A stretch of DNA of 64,000 nt from Arsenicicoccus sp. oral taxon 190 (GTDB taxonomy: Bacteria > Actinomycetota > Actinomycetes > Actinomycetales > Dermatophilaceae). Both the position numbers and the translations under genes were made by a program. The stretch is from positions 2,108,001 to 2,172,000 of the forward strand of contig NZ_CP012070.1 in assembly GCF_001189535.1 (NCBI RefSeq). Direction: 5' to 3'. This document shows positions 1 through 9,456 of this stretch, one piece after another. Each line of letters starts with the position of its first letter. Within the stretch, counting starts at the first letter, position 1. The notes beneath the pieces were generated by a model. That model was not told the DNA's origin and did not search any database. It saw only the letters and a program-made list of their open reading frames with translations.

Positions 1-2023
1 TGTTGCGGATGACCGCCTCCATGTCGGCCCCGGACTTGGCGGGCGCGACGACCTTGCCGGCGGCGTGCGCCTTGACGTACTTGTCGTGGTTGGCCCAGTA
101 GCCGATGGCCGGGTTGCTGCTGAAGATCTTCTGCCACGACGCGGTCAGCGTCACGGTCAGCAGCCACACCAGCGGCACGCCGGGGATCCAGGCCCACCGG
201 AACATCCCCTTCTTCATGACCACGCCGAAGACCAGGCACAGCGCGATGCACGCGAGGAGCTGGTTGGCGATCCCGAAGAGCGGGAAGAGCGTGTTGATCC
301 CGCCCAGGGGGTCGGTGACGCCCATGACCAGGATCGAGCCCCAGCCGAGCACGACGATCGCGGAGCACACCCAGGCGCCGACGCGCCAGGAGGGGTCCTT
401 GAACTTGCCCAGGCCGGGAATGTTGCCGATCGCGTCGGAGAACATGAAGCGGGCGACCCGGGTGCCGGCGTCGATGGTGGTGAGGATGAAGAGCGCCTCG
501 AACATGACGGCGAAGTGGTACCAGAAGGCCTTCATGCCGGCGCCGCCGAAGAAGGACATGACCTGGGACATCCCGAAGGCCAGGGTGGGTGCGCCACCGG
601 TGCGGGACACGATCGTCTTCTCGTGGACGTCCGCGGCGGCCTGGGCGATCTTGTCGGCGGTGGCCGGCTCGAGCGTGCCTCCGCCGGGGGAGTGCAGCGG
701 CAGCGAGTTGACCCACGTGGCGGCCGTCTGGGGGGTGCCCCCGGTGATGCCCTTGGGGGCGTTCATGACGAAGTAGAGGTGCTGGTCCAGGATGCAGGCC
801 GTGATCAGGGCCATGATCGCGACGAACGACTCGGTCAGCATGCCGCCGTAGCCGATGATGCGGGCCTGCGACTCCTTCTCGATGAGCTTGGGGGTGGTGC
901 CCGAGCTGATCAGGGCGTGGAAGCCCGAGATGGAGCCGCACGCGATGGTGATGAACAAGAAGGGGAAGAGGCTGCCGGCGAAGGCCGGCCCGGTCCCCGT
1001 CTGGGCGAAGGTGGTCACCGCGGGCATCTGGATCTGCGGGGCGGTGAAGACGATGCCGAGGGCCAGCACGACGATGGTCCCGACCTTCATGAAGGTGGAG
1101 AGGTAGTCGCGCGGCGCGAGGAGCAGCCACACGGGCAGCACCGACGCGGCGAGGCCGTAGAGGCACAGCCACAACGCCAGGGCCTTCGGGGACAGCGTGA
1201 AGAGCGAGGCCCCCCAGCCGGACTCGGCGACCCAGCGGCCGGAGATCACGGCCAGCAGCAGCAGCGCCACACCGATGATCGAGACCTCGTTGACCTTGCC
1301 CGGGCGCAGGTAGCGCAGGTACACCCCCATGAAGAGGGCGATCGGGATGGTCATCGCGATGGAGAAGACGCCCCAGGGGGACTCGGCGAGCGCGCCGATG
1401 ACCACGATGCCGAGCACCGCGATCAGGATGATCATGATCGAGAGGACCCCGAGGATCGCCGCCCAGCCACCGACCGGGCCCAGCTCGTCCCGGGCCATCT
1501 GGCCGAGCGAGCGGCCCCGGCGGCGGATGGAGATGTGCAGGACCATGTAGTCCTGGACCGCGCCGGCGAAGACGACGCCGAGGATGATCCACAGCGTGCC
1601 GGGCAGGTAGCCCATCTGGGAGGCCAGGACCGGCCCGACCAGCGGCCCGGCGCCCGCGATGGCGGCGAAGTGGTGGCCGAAGAGGACCCGCCGGTCGGTC
1701 GGCATGAAGTCCTTGCCGTTGCTGAACTCCTCGGCGGGGGTGGCGCGGGTGTCGCGGGGCTTGAGCACCTTGTACTCGATGAGCCGGGCGTAGAAGCTCA
1801 GGGCGATGACATAGCTGCCGACCGCGGCCAGGACGAGCCACACCGCGTTGACGTGCTCGCCCCGCACGACCGCGACCATCGCCCAGGCGACGGCCGCCAC
1901 GAGGGCGATGAGCACGAAGATGCCCTTGCGGACGGGGGAGCTGCTGGGCGGCTCCTCGACTGCCACGGGGGGCAGGTCTGGATCCGTGCGCAGCACACGG
2001 ACGCGGTCGTCGGTGACGCTCAT
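1..2023 (-). CDS. cstA: Carbon starvation protein CstA family (3' end outside window)
   Basis: Inner-membrane transporter of the CstA family, linked in other bacteria to peptide or pyruvate uptake under carbon limitation. The reverse strand reads without a stop from ATG at 2023 to the window edge (about 674 codons). It has many hydrophobic segments and the family signature around residues 105-135 (VLFGHHFAAIAGAGPLVGP, then MGYLPGTLW), plus internal stretches typical of CstA (VQDYMVLHISIRRRGRSLGQ; CGSISGFHALISSGTTPKL). The C-terminus lies left of base 1. There is no Shine-Dalgarno before the ATG. A TAGGAA hexamer ends 7 nt upstream, so the mRNA may be leaderless. It is divergent from lpdA. The long open frames on the opposite strand are antisense shadows. 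Confidence 0.93.
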   Translation of the reverse strand, partial: MSVTDDRVRVLRTDPDLPPVAVEEPPSSSPVRKGIFVLIALVAAVAWAMVAVVRGEHVNAVWLVLAAVGSYVIALSFYARLIEYKVLKPRDTRATPAEEFSNGKDFMPTDRRVLFGHHFAAIAGAGPLVGPVLASQMGYLPGTLWIILGVVFAGAVQDYMVLHISIRRRGRSLGQMARDELGPVGGWAAILGVLSIMIILIAVLGIVVIGALAESPWGVFSIAMTIPIALFMGVYLRYLRPGKVNEVSIIGVALLLLAVISGRWVAESGWGASLFTLSPKALALWLCLYGLAASVLPVWLLLAPRDYLSTFMKVGTIVVLALGIVFTAPQIQMPAVTTFAQTGTGPAFAGSLFPFLFITIACGSISGFHALISSGTTPKLIEKESQARIIGYGGMLTESFVAIMALITACILDQHLYFVMNAPKGITGGTPQTAATWVNSLPLHSPGGGTLEPATADKIAQAAADVHEKTIVSRTGGAPTLAFGMSQVMSFFGGAGMKAFWYHFAVMFEALFILTTIDAGTRVARFMFSDAIGNIPGLGKFKDPSWRVGAWVCSAIVVLGWGSILVMGVTDPLGGINTLFPLFGIANQLLACIALCLVFGVVMKKGMFRWAWIPGVPLVWLLTVTLTASWQKIFSSNPAIGYWANHDKYVKAHAAGKVVAPAKSGADMEAVIRN

Positions 2024-2191
2024 CCGGGGTTTCCTACTCTCGAGTCGGTGGCGGCACGAGGTGCCGCAGGGCGGGTGTGCCCGCCGCGACTGTAGGACTG
2101 GTCGAGAGGCCGGAGGTAGGACCGCGCAGGTGCATCCCTAGGATTGGTCATGGATCGTTATGCACCGCGCGGCGGTGCGGACGCGCGCAGG

Positions 2192-2197
2192 TAGGGT
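2192..2197 (+). promoter_or_regulatory. -10 element of lpdA, leaderless geometry
   Basis: TAGGGT matches the actinobacterial TANNNT -10 and ends 7 nt before the lpdA ATG at 2205, so transcription would start at or next to the start codon. The bases AGGAG also lie in this gap and could act as a weak ribosome site if transcription starts further upstream. No convincing -35 is visible. Confidence 0.5.
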
Positions 2198-2204
2198 AGG
2201 AGCC

Positions 2205-3602
2205 ATGGCTGACTTCGATGTGGTGGTCCTGGGCGCCGGCCCGGGTGGGTATGTCGCGGCGATCCGAGCCTCCCAGCTCGGCAAAAAGGTCGCGGTCGTC
2301 GAGAAGAAGTACTGGGGCGGTGTCTGCCTCAACGTCGGGTGCATCCCGTCCAAGGCGCTGCTGAAGAACGCCGAGCTGGCGCACACCCTCACCCACGACA
2401 AGAAGAAGTACGGCATCGAGGGCGACGCCACGATGTCCTACGGCCCGACCCACGCGCGCAGCCGCCAGGTCTCCGCGGGCATCGTCAAGGGTGTCCACTT
2501 CCTGATGAAGAAGAACAAGATCACGGAGATCGACGGCTGGGGCACCCTCACCGGCCCGAAGTCCATGGACGTGGCGGTCGAGGGCGGCGACACCAGGAGC
2601 ATCACCTTCGACAACCTCATCATCGCGGCCGGCGCCGTGACCCGGATGCTGCCCGGCGTCGAGGTCTCCAAGAACGTCGTGACCTACGAGGAGCAGATCC
2701 TCGACGACGAGCTCCCCGGCTCGATCATCATCGCCGGCTCCGGCGCCATCGGCGTCGAGTTCGCCTACGTCATGAAGAACTTCGGCGTCGACGTGACCAT
2801 CGTGGAGTTCCTGGACCGCATGGTCCCGACCGAGGACGCCGACGTCTCCAAGGAGCTCCTCAAGCACTACAAGAAGCTCGGCGTCAAGGTCATGACCGGC
2901 ACCAAGGTCGAGGCCGTCGAGGACACCGGCTCCGGCGTCAAGGTCACCGTCACCCCGGCCAAGGGTGGCGACCAGCAGGTCCTCGAGGCCGACAAGCTCC
3001 TGTCCGCCATCGGCTTCGCCCCCCGCACCGAGGGCTACGGCCTGGAGGCCGCCGGGGTGCAGCTCACCGAGCGCGGCGCCATCGAGATCGACGACTACAT
3101 GCGCACCAACGTCGACGGCGTCTACGCCATCGGTGACGTCACCGCCAAGCTGATGCTCGCCCACGTCGCCGAGGCCCAGGGGATCGTCGCCGCCGAGACC
3201 ATCGCCGGCGCCGAGACGATGCCGATCGACTACCGCTTCATCCCGCGAGCGACCTACTGCCACCCGCAGATCGGGTCCATGGGGCTGTCCGAGCAGCAGG
3301 CCAAGGACGCCGGCCACGAGGTCAAGACCGCGTCGTTCCCGTTCTCGGCCAACGGCAAGGCGATGGGCCTCGGGGACGGTGTCGGCTTCGTCAAGATCGT
3401 CGCCGACGCCAAGTACAACGAGATCCTCGGCGCGCACATGATCGGCCCGGACGTCACCGAGCTGCTCCCCGCGCTCAACGTCGCCCAGACCTGGGACCTC
3501 ACCGCCGACGAGGTGTCGCGCGTCGTCTTCGCGCACCCCACCCTCGGCGAGGCCGTCAAGGAGGCCCTGCACGGCATCGCCGGCCACATGATCAACCTCT
3601 GA
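2205..3602 (+). CDS. lpdA: Dihydrolipoyl dehydrogenase
   Basis: E3 flavoprotein that reoxidises dihydrolipoamide in 2-oxoacid dehydrogenase complexes using NAD+. 465 aa, the usual length. The N-terminal FAD Rossmann motif GAGPGGY is at residues 10-16. The redox-active disulfide motif GGVCLNVGC places the cysteines at 41 and 46. A second nucleotide motif ([12 protein letters not shown]) lies near residue 180, and the C-terminal dimer-interface motif FAHPTLGEA carries the catalytic His. I chose ATG 2205 rather than in-frame codons further upstream because the protein begins with the canonical [12 protein letters not shown] and a -10 hexamer sits just ahead. It is a single transcription unit, convergent with the GGDEF-EAL gene across a large stem-loop. 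Confidence 0.97.
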   Translation: MADFDVVVLGAGPGGYVAAIRASQLGKKVAVVEKKYWGGVCLNVGCIPSKALLKNAELAHTLTHDKKKYGIEGDATMSYGPTHARSRQVSAGIVKGVHFLMKKNKITEIDGWGTLTGPKSMDVAVEGGDTRSITFDNLIIAAGAVTRMLPGVEVSKNVVTYEEQILDDELPGSIIIAGSGAIGVEFAYVMKNFGVDVTIVEFLDRMVPTEDADVSKELLKHYKKLGVKVMTGTKVEAVEDTGSGVKVTVTPAKGGDQQVLEADKLLSAIGFAPRTEGYGLEAAGVQLTERGAIEIDDYMRTNVDGVYAIGDVTAKLMLAHVAEAQGIVAAETIAGAETMPIDYRFIPRATYCHPQIGSMGLSEQQAKDAGHEVKTASFPFSANGKAMGLGDGVGFVKIVADAKYNEILGAHMIGPDVTELLPALNVAQTWDLTADEVSRVVFAHPTLGEAVKEALHGIAGHMINL

Positions 3603-3627
3603 CGGGCCGGCCCGCACGGGCCGGGAG

Positions 3628-3682
3628 CCGTATGCCGCGACAGCGGGTCACTGGGAGACGGTGACCCGCTGTCGGCATACGG
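3628..3682. terminator. Bidirectional stem-loop terminator between lpdA and the GGDEF-EAL gene
   Basis: A 22-bp stem (CCGTATGC, then CGACAGCGGGTCAC) pairs with 3661-3682 around a 9-nt loop, with a single 2-nt bulge on the left arm. It sits between convergent genes. Both outer arms contain the over-represented GTATGCC/GGCATAC motif. There is no U-tract, as is usual for actinobacterial terminators. Confidence 0.8.
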
Positions 3683-3727
3683 GCTGGTCGTGGCGGGTGA
3701 GGGTCGGGGCGGGCGAGCGGGCCGCGC

Positions 3728-6130
3728 TCAGGCGACCGGTCCGCGCGGGCCGGCCGTGGAGGGGGCCAGCGTGGGCGCGAGCTGGTCGAGCGGCAGCGGG
3801 CGCGCGAAGAGGTAGCCCTGCATGGCGGGGCAGCCGAGGTCGACCAGGATCGACCGCTGCTCGGGCACCTCGACGCCCTCGGCCAGGGGTTCGCGGCCGA
3901 TCGAGCGGCACAGGTGCACGATCGACTCGATGAAGCCGCGCGCGGACGCGTCGGAGACGATGTCGGTCAGGAAGGACCGGTCGAGCTTGACGACCTCGAC
4001 GGGCAGCTGGCGGAGGTACTCCAGCGAGGAGTAGCCGGTCCCGAAGTCGTCGAGCCAGAGCGACACCCCGATCTCGCGCAGCGCCCGCCCGGTCGCGACC
4101 GAGGCCGCGAGGTCCAGGGTGGCGAAGGTCTCGGTGACCTCGAGGATGAGCAGCTCCGGCGCGAGCCCGGTGTCGAGCAGGATCTGCTGCACGTCCTCCA
4201 CGAAGGTGGGCTGCGCGATGTGGACCGTGGAGATGTTGACGCTGACCCGCAGGGGGTGGTCGAGCCGGTGCTGCTGGTTCCACGCGTGGACCTGCTCGCA
4301 GGCGCGCCGCAGGACCCAGAGCCCGATCGTCGAGATCAGGCCGGACTCCTCGGCGTAGGGGATGAAGTCGTCCGGCCCCATCTGCACGACCCCGTCGCGC
4401 TCCCAGCGCAGCAGCGCCTCGACCGCGAAGGCCTCGCCCCGCACCGCGTCCACCATCGGCTGGTAGTGCAGCGTGAACTCGCCCTGGTGCATGGCGGCGC
4501 GCAGCTCGGCGTCCAGCCGCAGCAGCCGCCGGGCCTGCAGCACGACCTCCGTCGTCGCCAGCGTGACGGTGCCGCGCCCGGAGCGCTTGGCGCGCATCAG
4601 CGCGGCGTCCGCGGAGGTGAGCGCCGTGGTGCGGGTGGTCGCCTGGTCGATGAAGTGCACCCCGACCGAGCAGGTCACGTTGATGACGCTCTGGTCCAGG
4701 GTGAAGGGCACCGACAGCGCCTGCTGCACGCGGTGCGCCCGCCGCAGCGCCTCGCCGACCCCCTGCTCGCCGGGTCCCACCAGCACGAACTCGTCGCTGG
4801 CGATGCGGCACACGACGTCGCCGGTCCCGGTTTGCTCCAGCAGCCGCTCCGCGACCGCGACGAGCAGCTGGTCGCCCACCGCGTGGCCGTAGGTGTCGTT
4901 GATCGCCTTGAAGCTGTCCAGGTCCAGGGACATGACCACGAGGGGGGCGCCGCGGCCGGCGGCGGGGAGCTGCTCGTCGAGGGTCTCCCACAACCGATGC
5001 CGGTTGCCAAGGCCGGTGAGCGCGTCCCGGGTGGCGCGCTGCTTGAGCTCGTCCTCGAACTCCAGGGCGCGCCTGGCCTGGACCGCGGTGTTGACCAGCG
5101 AGGTGGCCGCCTGGCGCGTGAGGGTGGTGGCGACCGCCCGCCCGGGCACCACGGTGACGTAGCAGTCCGGCCCGAGCCAGTAGGACTCGTCGCCGCGGGA
5201 GGGATGGTCGGTGACCGTCCACCGGTGGGCCTGCCACAGCGTCGCGAGCTCCTGGCCGAGCGCGGTCGGGACGTCGTCGGGGTGGGTCTGGGAGCGGATG
5301 CGCTCGCTGCTGATGTAGAGCTGCTCGGCGAGCCAGCGCTGGTTGGCGGCGCGGCCCTGCGCGGTCACGTGGCTGAGGACGATGACGAGCAGCGCGTGCC
5401 CGAGCAGCGCCCCGAGCACCGAGCCGTTGGCGGCGAGGGTGACCGAGCACAGCGCGAGGCCCACGCTCGTCAGCTGCGGGGCCAGGCGGACCAGCGAGCT
5501 GACCGGGGTCGGGGCGTGCTGCCGCTTGCCGTCGAGCACGCACCCCAGCCACACGAGGCACTCGGTGATCGCGTAGGACAGGAGCACGGCGGCGACGGTG
5601 CCCACGACGACGCGCACGCCGACGCCGCCGCGCGGGCTGGTGACGAGGTGCAGCACCACCGACGCGGCGACCGAGCTGACCGCTGCGCCCCCCAGGTTGA
5701 AGACGGTGTCCAGCCAGCGCACCCGCAGGCGCAGGCAGGCCGACAGCGTCACCCACAGGACCGCGAGGACGTAGGCCCAGTGCGGTGCCACGACCAGCAG
5801 GGGCACCGTGAGCAGCGACTCGGGGATCTCGCCGACCGGCGTCCCGAGGAGGCGCACGACGCGCGAGTGCACGAGCGGCACCCCGAGCAGCAGCAGCCCG
5901 ACGCCGAGCACGTAGAGCAGGGAGGTGGTGACGGCGATGTACCAGGGGGCGTCCAGCACGAGTGCCACCAGGGAGGCGACCCCCGCCACCGCGACCAGGG
6001 ACGCGAAGACGCGGTAGGCAGTGGTGTTGACCCAGGGCGGCGGCACGACGGCGGTGGCTCCACCAGGGGAGCGGGCATCGGCGGCGCGCCGCTGCACGGC
6101 GCTGCCGATGTCGTCTGCCGAAGGGCTCAT
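3728..6130 (-). CDS. Membrane GGDEF-EAL protein (probable c-di-GMP phosphodiesterase)
   Basis: 800-aa protein. An N-terminal membrane region of about eight hydrophobic segments (residues 30-270) is followed by a roughly 100-residue linker, a GGDEF domain (about 370-530) and an EAL domain (about 545-790). The GGDEF signature reads ASDEF, so both glycines needed for cyclase chemistry are replaced. The preceding DALTGLGNR and DSFKAINDTYGHAVGD motifs are intact. The EAL domain keeps EALLRW, EVTE, DDFGTGYSSL, KLD and AEGVE, so c-di-GMP hydrolysis is likely while synthesis is doubtful. I chose ATG 6130 because the upstream GTG at 6220 lies before the best promoter (TATAGT at 6206-6211 on this strand). 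It has no operon partner. Confidence 0.9.
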   Translation of the reverse strand: MSPSADDIGSAVQRRAADARSPGGATAVVPPPWVNTTAYRVFASLVAVAGVASLVALVLDAPWYIAVTTSLLYVLGVGLLLLGVPLVHSRVVRLLGTPVGEIPESLLTVPLLVVAPHWAYVLAVLWVTLSACLRLRVRWLDTVFNLGGAAVSSVAASVVLHLVTSPRGGVGVRVVVGTVAAVLLSYAITECLVWLGCVLDGKRQHAPTPVSSLVRLAPQLTSVGLALCSVTLAANGSVLGALLGHALLVIVLSHVTAQGRAANQRWLAEQLYISSERIRSQTHPDDVPTALGQELATLWQAHRWTVTDHPSRGDESYWLGPDCYVTVVPGRAVATTLTRQAATSLVNTAVQARRALEFEDELKQRATRDALTGLGNRHRLWETLDEQLPAAGRGAPLVVMSLDLDSFKAINDTYGHAVGDQLLVAVAERLLEQTGTGDVVCRIASDEFVLVGPGEQGVGEALRRAHRVQQALSVPFTLDQSVINVTCSVGVHFIDQATTRTTALTSADAALMRAKRSGRGTVTLATTEVVLQARRLLRLDAELRAAMHQGEFTLHYQPMVDAVRGEAFAVEALLRWERDGVVQMGPDDFIPYAEESGLISTIGLWVLRRACEQVHAWNQQHRLDHPLRVSVNISTVHIAQPTFVEDVQQILLDTGLAPELLILEVTETFATLDLAASVATGRALREIGVSLWLDDFGTGYSSLEYLRQLPVEVVKLDRSFLTDIVSDASARGFIESIVHLCRSIGREPLAEGVEVPEQRSILVDLGCPAMQGYLFARPLPLDQLAPTLAPSTAGPRGPVA

Positions 6131-6205
6131 GTCAGCCTGCTGGGAGTTTGTGGGAACGAGCCGACGCTCGTCAGCGGCCCCGTGGTTACATTCCGTGTCA
6201 AGATG

Positions 6206-6211
6206 CACTAT
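6206..6211 (-). promoter_or_regulatory. -10 element of the GGDEF-EAL gene
   Basis: TATAGT on the minus strand lies 76 nt before ATG 6130. It is one of the few AT-rich hexamers in the region. No good -35 is seen 17 nt upstream. It excludes the upstream GTG (6220) as the start, since that codon would not be transcribed. Confidence 0.45.
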
Positions 6212-6326
6212 AGGCGTCACCGAGCGTGCTTTGTGTACCGAATGCGGTTATCTTCCGCTGATCCAGGTGGGTGAGACGCGCCTGCGGGCAGCCGGTCGAC
6301 GATTAGGGGCCCTGAAGGCAGGCTGG

Positions 6327-6332
6327 TAACCT
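6327..6332 (+). promoter_or_regulatory. Candidate -10 element of rpsO
   Basis: TAACCT fits TANNNT and lies about 90 nt before the rpsO GTG. It would give an untranslated leader of about 80 nt carrying the GAGGAG ribosome site at 6409-6414. No -35 is recognisable, so this is tentative. Confidence 0.35.
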
Positions 6333-6421
6333 TGATCCTTGCCGTGGACCGGCCGCGGATGGAGAGCGCCCTCGGACACCGACCGAGGGCACCGCGCTGC
6401 AACGAGACGAGGAGTCGCCCA

Positions 6422-6691
6422 GTGCCGCTGGATGCTGACGTCAAGAAGAACATCATGACCGAGTACGCCACCCACGAGGGTGACACCGGCTCGCCCGAGG
6501 TGCAGATCGCGATGCTGACGCAGCGCATCAAGGACCTCACCGAGCACGCCCGCGCGCACAAGCACGACCACCACTCGCGTCGCGGTCTGCTGCTCCTCGT
6601 GGGTCGGCGCAAGCGCATGCTGCGCTACCTCGAGGCCACGGACATCGAGCGCTACCGTTCGCTGATCAAGCGTCTGGGTCTGCGCCGATAA
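6422..6691 (+). CDS. rpsO: 30S ribosomal protein S15
   Basis: 89-aa primary binding protein of the 30S platform; it contacts 16S rRNA and forms an intersubunit bridge. The sequence has the family pattern throughout: [17 protein letters not shown], then [22 protein letters not shown]. Start GTG 6422 is fixed by the family length and by GAGGAG at 6409-6414, 7 nt upstream. The longer in-frame extension upstream is not conserved S15 sequence. It is followed by a stem-loop and then pnp, the classic rpsO-pnp arrangement, although here pnp appears to have its own promoter and structured leader. Confidence 0.97.
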   Translation: MPLDADVKKNIMTEYATHEGDTGSPEVQIAMLTQRIKDLTEHARAHKHDHHSRRGLLLLVGRRKRMLRYLEATDIERYRSLIKRLGLRR

Positions 6692-6709
6692 GCATCGGCT
6701 CGTTCTGGA

Positions 6710-6740
6710 GGGAGCGGCTTCGTTCGACGAGGCCGCTCCC
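6710..6740 (+). terminator. Stem-loop terminator after rpsO
   Basis: A perfect 9-bp stem GGGAGCGGC/GCCGCTCCC with a 13-nt loop lies 18 nt after the rpsO stop and is followed by TTC. It probably separates most rpsO transcripts from pnp, analogous to the rpsO terminator in other bacteria. Confidence 0.7.
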
Positions 6741-6778
6741 TTCGGCATGCCAGGGCGAGTAGACCGTCATCCACCCCC

Positions 6779-6784
6779 TAGGCT
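6779..6784 (+). promoter_or_regulatory. -10 element of pnp
   Basis: TAGGCT (TANNNT type) lies 6-7 nt before the first base of the structured leader at about 6790. This suggests the pnp transcript begins with the 5' hairpin of the Actino-pnp-like RNA. Confidence 0.45.
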
Positions 6785-6788
6785 TGGT

Positions 6789-6875
6789 GCAGCGAGCTGA
6801 CTCGCTGCCCTGAGGAAAGTACGCCACCGCACAACGACGATGTGGTGCGCACAGAGCAACAGAAATGGAGGGCCC
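6789..6875 (+). ncRNA. Actino-pnp-type 5' leader of pnp
   Basis: The 5' UTR of pnp starts with a perfect hairpin GCAGCGAG-CTGA-CTCGCTGC (6789-6808). It continues with GAGGAAAG (6812-6819), an imperfect second hairpin around CCACCGCAC/GTGGTGCGC (about 6824-6850) and ACAGAAA (6859-6865), then GGAGGG before the ATG. A conserved structured element upstream of exoribonuclease/PNPase genes in actinobacteria is known as the Actino-pnp motif. Position and content fit it, but I could not run a covariance model. The likely role is autoregulation of pnp expression, as in the enterobacterial pnp leader. Confidence 0.65.
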
Positions 6876-9398
6876 ATGGAGGGTCCAGATATCACGTTCA
6901 CCGAGGCCGTCATCGACAACGGGAGCTTCGGCACCCGCACGGTGCGGTTCGAGACCGGGCGGCTGGCCAAGCAGGCCGCCGGCTCCGTCACCGCCTACCT
7001 CGACGAGGAGACCACGCTGCTGTCGACCACGGTCGCCGGCAAGTCTCCCAAGGACCAGTTCGACTTCTTCCCGCTCACGGTCGACGTCGAGGAGCGCATG
7101 TATGCCGCGGGCCGCATCCCCGGCTCGTTCTTCCGTCGTGAGGGCCGCCCCGGCACCGACGCGATCCTGACCTGCCGGCTGATCGACCGCCCGCTGCGCC
7201 CGACCTTCAAGAAGGGTCTGCGCAACGAGGTCCAGGTCGTCATCACCGTCCTGTCGATCCACCCGGACCACCAGTACGACGTGCTGGCCATCAACGCCGC
7301 CTCCGCGTCCACCCAGATCTCCGGGCTGCCCTTCTCGGGCCCGATCGGTGGCGTCCGCGTCTCCCTGATCGACGGCCAGTGGGTCGCGTTCCCCAACTTC
7401 TCCGACATCGAGCGCTCGGTCTTCGACATGGTCGTCGCCGGTCGCAAGGTCAAGGACGAGCAGGGCCAGGACGACGTCGCCATCATGATGGTTGAGGCCG
7501 AGTCCACCGACTCCACCTGGGAGCTCGTGAAGTCCGAGGGCAAGCAGGCGCCGACCGAGGAGGTCGTCGCCGAGGGCCTCGAGGCCGCCAAGAAGTTCAT
7601 CGCCGTCCTGTGCACCGCGCAGGAGGAGCTGGCGGCGCAGGCCGCCAAGCCGGTCCAGGAGTTCCCGATCTTCCTCGACTACGAGGACGACGCCTACGAG
7701 GCCGTCGCCAAGGCCGCCGAGGGCGAGCTCAAGGACCTGCTGGCCATCGCCGGCAAGCAGGAGCGCGAGGACAAGCTCGACGCGCTCAAGGAGCGCCTCA
7801 AGGCCGAGCTGGGTGCCGAGCACCAGCCGCTGCACGGGCGTGACAAGGAGATCTCCGCCGCCTACCGCGCCGTGCAGAAGAAGCTCGTCCGCGAGCGCAT
7901 CCTGCGCGACAAGGTGCGCATCGACGGCCGTGGCCTGGCGGACATCCGCGCCCTGTCGGCCGAGGTCGAGGTGCTGCCGCGGGTCCACGGCTCCGCGATC
8001 TTCGAGCGCGGCGAGACCCAGATCATGGGCGTCACCACGCTCAACATGCTCCGCATGGAGCAGCAGATCGACTCGCTGTCCCCGGTGACGCGCAAGCGCT
8101 ACATGCACAACTACAACTTCCCGCCGTTCTCCACCGGCGAGACCGGCCGCGTGGGCTCGCCCAAGCGGCGCGAGATCGGCCACGGGGCGCTCGCGGAGCG
8201 CGCGCTCATGCCGGTGCTGCCGACCCGCGAGGAGTTCCCCTACGCGATCCGTCAGGTCTCCGAGGCGCTGGGCTCCAACGGCTCGACCTCGATGGGCTCG
8301 GTCTGCGCGTCCACCCTGTCGCTGCTCAACGCCGGTGTGCCGCTGCGCGCCCCGGTCGCGGGCATCGCGATGGGCCTGGTCTCCGCGGAGATCGACGGCC
8401 AGACCCAGTACGCCGCGCTCACCGACATCCTCGGGGCCGAGGACGCCTTCGGCGACATGGACTTCAAGGTCGCCGGGACCAAGGAGTTCGTCACCGCCAT
8501 CCAGCTCGACACCAAGCTCGACGGCATCCCCGCCTCGGTGCTGGCCGGCGCGCTGACCCAGGCCCGCGACGCCCGGCTGCACATCCTGGACGTCATGGCC
8601 GAGGCCATCGACGTGCCGGACGAGATGAGCCCGCACGCTCCGCGCGTCATCGCCGTCCAGGTCCCGGTCGACAAGATCGGTGAGGTCATCGGGCCCAAGG
8701 GCAAGATGATCAACCAGATCCAGGAGGACACCGGAGCCGACATCTCCATCGAGGACGACGGCACGGTCTACATCGGCGCCACCGACGGCCCGTCGGCGGA
8801 GGCGGCTCGCGCCGCGGTCAACGCCATCGCCAACCCGCAGATGCCCGAGGTGGGCGAGCGTTTCCTCGGGACGGTCGTCAAGACCACGACCTTCGGCGCG
8901 TTCGTCTCCCTGCTGCCCGGCAAGGACGGCCTGCTGCACATCTCCGAGGTGCGCAAGCTCGTCGGCGGCAAGCGGATCGATGCGGTCGAGGACGTCCTCG
9001 GCGTCGGTCAGAAGGTCCAGGTCGAGCTCAAGGAGATCGACCCGCGCGGCAAGCTGTCCCTCGCGGCCGTCCTCACCGAGGAGCAGGAGGCCGCTAACGC
9101 GGCCGCTGCCGAGGAGGCCAAGGCGTCCCGTGGCGACCGTGGCGAGCGCAGCAACGACCGTGGCGAGCGCAGCAACGACCGTGGCGACCGCAACAACGAC
9201 CGCGGCCCGCGCCGTGAGCGCAGCGACAGCACGGGCGAGGGTGAGGGTGACGGCGACGGCGAGCGCCGTGGCCGGTCGCGCACCCGTCGGCGTCGCAACG
9301 ACAAGGTCGAGGAGGGCGCCGGGTCGGCCGAGTCCGACCAGCTCGCGCAGGCCAGCGAGCCCACCGGCGAGGCCACGGCCTCGTCCGAGGACGCCTGA
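6876..9398 (+). CDS. pnp: Polyribonucleotide nucleotidyltransferase (PNPase)
   Basis: Phosphorolytic 3'-5' exoribonuclease and RNA-tailing enzyme of the RNA degradation machinery. 840 aa, about 100 longer than non-actinobacterial PNPases. Two RNase PH-like halves are separated by an alpha-helical linker. The KH domain ([18 protein letters not shown], near residue 605) and the S1 domain ([16 protein letters not shown], near 665) follow. The C-terminal 100 residues are a low-complexity Arg/Asp/Gly tail with near-repeats of GERSNDR and an [11 protein letters not shown] cluster, probably an extra RNA-binding extension. Start ATG 6876 gives the canonical [16 protein letters not shown] and has GGAGGG just upstream. 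The structured leader suggests feedback control. Confidence 0.97.
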   Translation: MEGPDITFTEAVIDNGSFGTRTVRFETGRLAKQAAGSVTAYLDEETTLLSTTVAGKSPKDQFDFFPLTVDVEERMYAAGRIPGSFFRREGRPGTDAILTCRLIDRPLRPTFKKGLRNEVQVVITVLSIHPDHQYDVLAINAASASTQISGLPFSGPIGGVRVSLIDGQWVAFPNFSDIERSVFDMVVAGRKVKDEQGQDDVAIMMVEAESTDSTWELVKSEGKQAPTEEVVAEGLEAAKKFIAVLCTAQEELAAQAAKPVQEFPIFLDYEDDAYEAVAKAAEGELKDLLAIAGKQEREDKLDALKERLKAELGAEHQPLHGRDKEISAAYRAVQKKLVRERILRDKVRIDGRGLADIRALSAEVEVLPRVHGSAIFERGETQIMGVTTLNMLRMEQQIDSLSPVTRKRYMHNYNFPPFSTGETGRVGSPKRREIGHGALAERALMPVLPTREEFPYAIRQVSEALGSNGSTSMGSVCASTLSLLNAGVPLRAPVAGIAMGLVSAEIDGQTQYAALTDILGAEDAFGDMDFKVAGTKEFVTAIQLDTKLDGIPASVLAGALTQARDARLHILDVMAEAIDVPDEMSPHAPRVIAVQVPVDKIGEVIGPKGKMINQIQEDTGADISIEDDGTVYIGATDGPSAEAARAAVNAIANPQMPEVGERFLGTVVKTTTFGAFVSLLPGKDGLLHISEVRKLVGGKRIDAVEDVLGVGQKVQVELKEIDPRGKLSLAAVLTEEQEAANAAAAEEAKASRGDRGERSNDRGERSNDRGDRNNDRGPRRERSDSTGEGEGDGDGERRGRSRTRRRRNDKVEEGAGSAESDQLAQASEPTGEATASSEDA

Positions 9399-9414
9399 GC
9401 CTCGTCGCACCTCA

Positions 9415-9448
9415 GAGGGCCGGTCACCTGTCAGGGTGGCCGGCCCTC
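9415..9448 (+). terminator. Stem-loop terminator after pnp
   Basis: GAGGGCCGG plus CACC pairs with GGTG plus CCGGCCCTC around a TGTCAG loop, with one mismatch, beginning 16 nt after the pnp stop. A strong GC-rich intrinsic terminator without a long U-tract. Confidence 0.75.
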
Positions 9449-9456
9449 GGCGTATG

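Noticed and set aside
65..2095. Long plus-strand open frame (676 codons) at the left edge
   Set aside because: Antisense to cstA; composition is the Asp/Gly/Arg/Gln-rich pattern of a reverse-strand shadow and it has no domain.
6131..6220. N-terminal extension of the GGDEF-EAL protein from GTG 6220
   Set aside because: The best -10 (TATAGT, 6206-6211) lies downstream of that codon and the added residues are not membrane-like.
6812..6865. RNase P RNA gene, because of GAGGAAAG and ACAGAAA
   Set aside because: Only 54 nt separate the ends of the blocks and the rest of the P RNA is absent; treated as part of the pnp leader.
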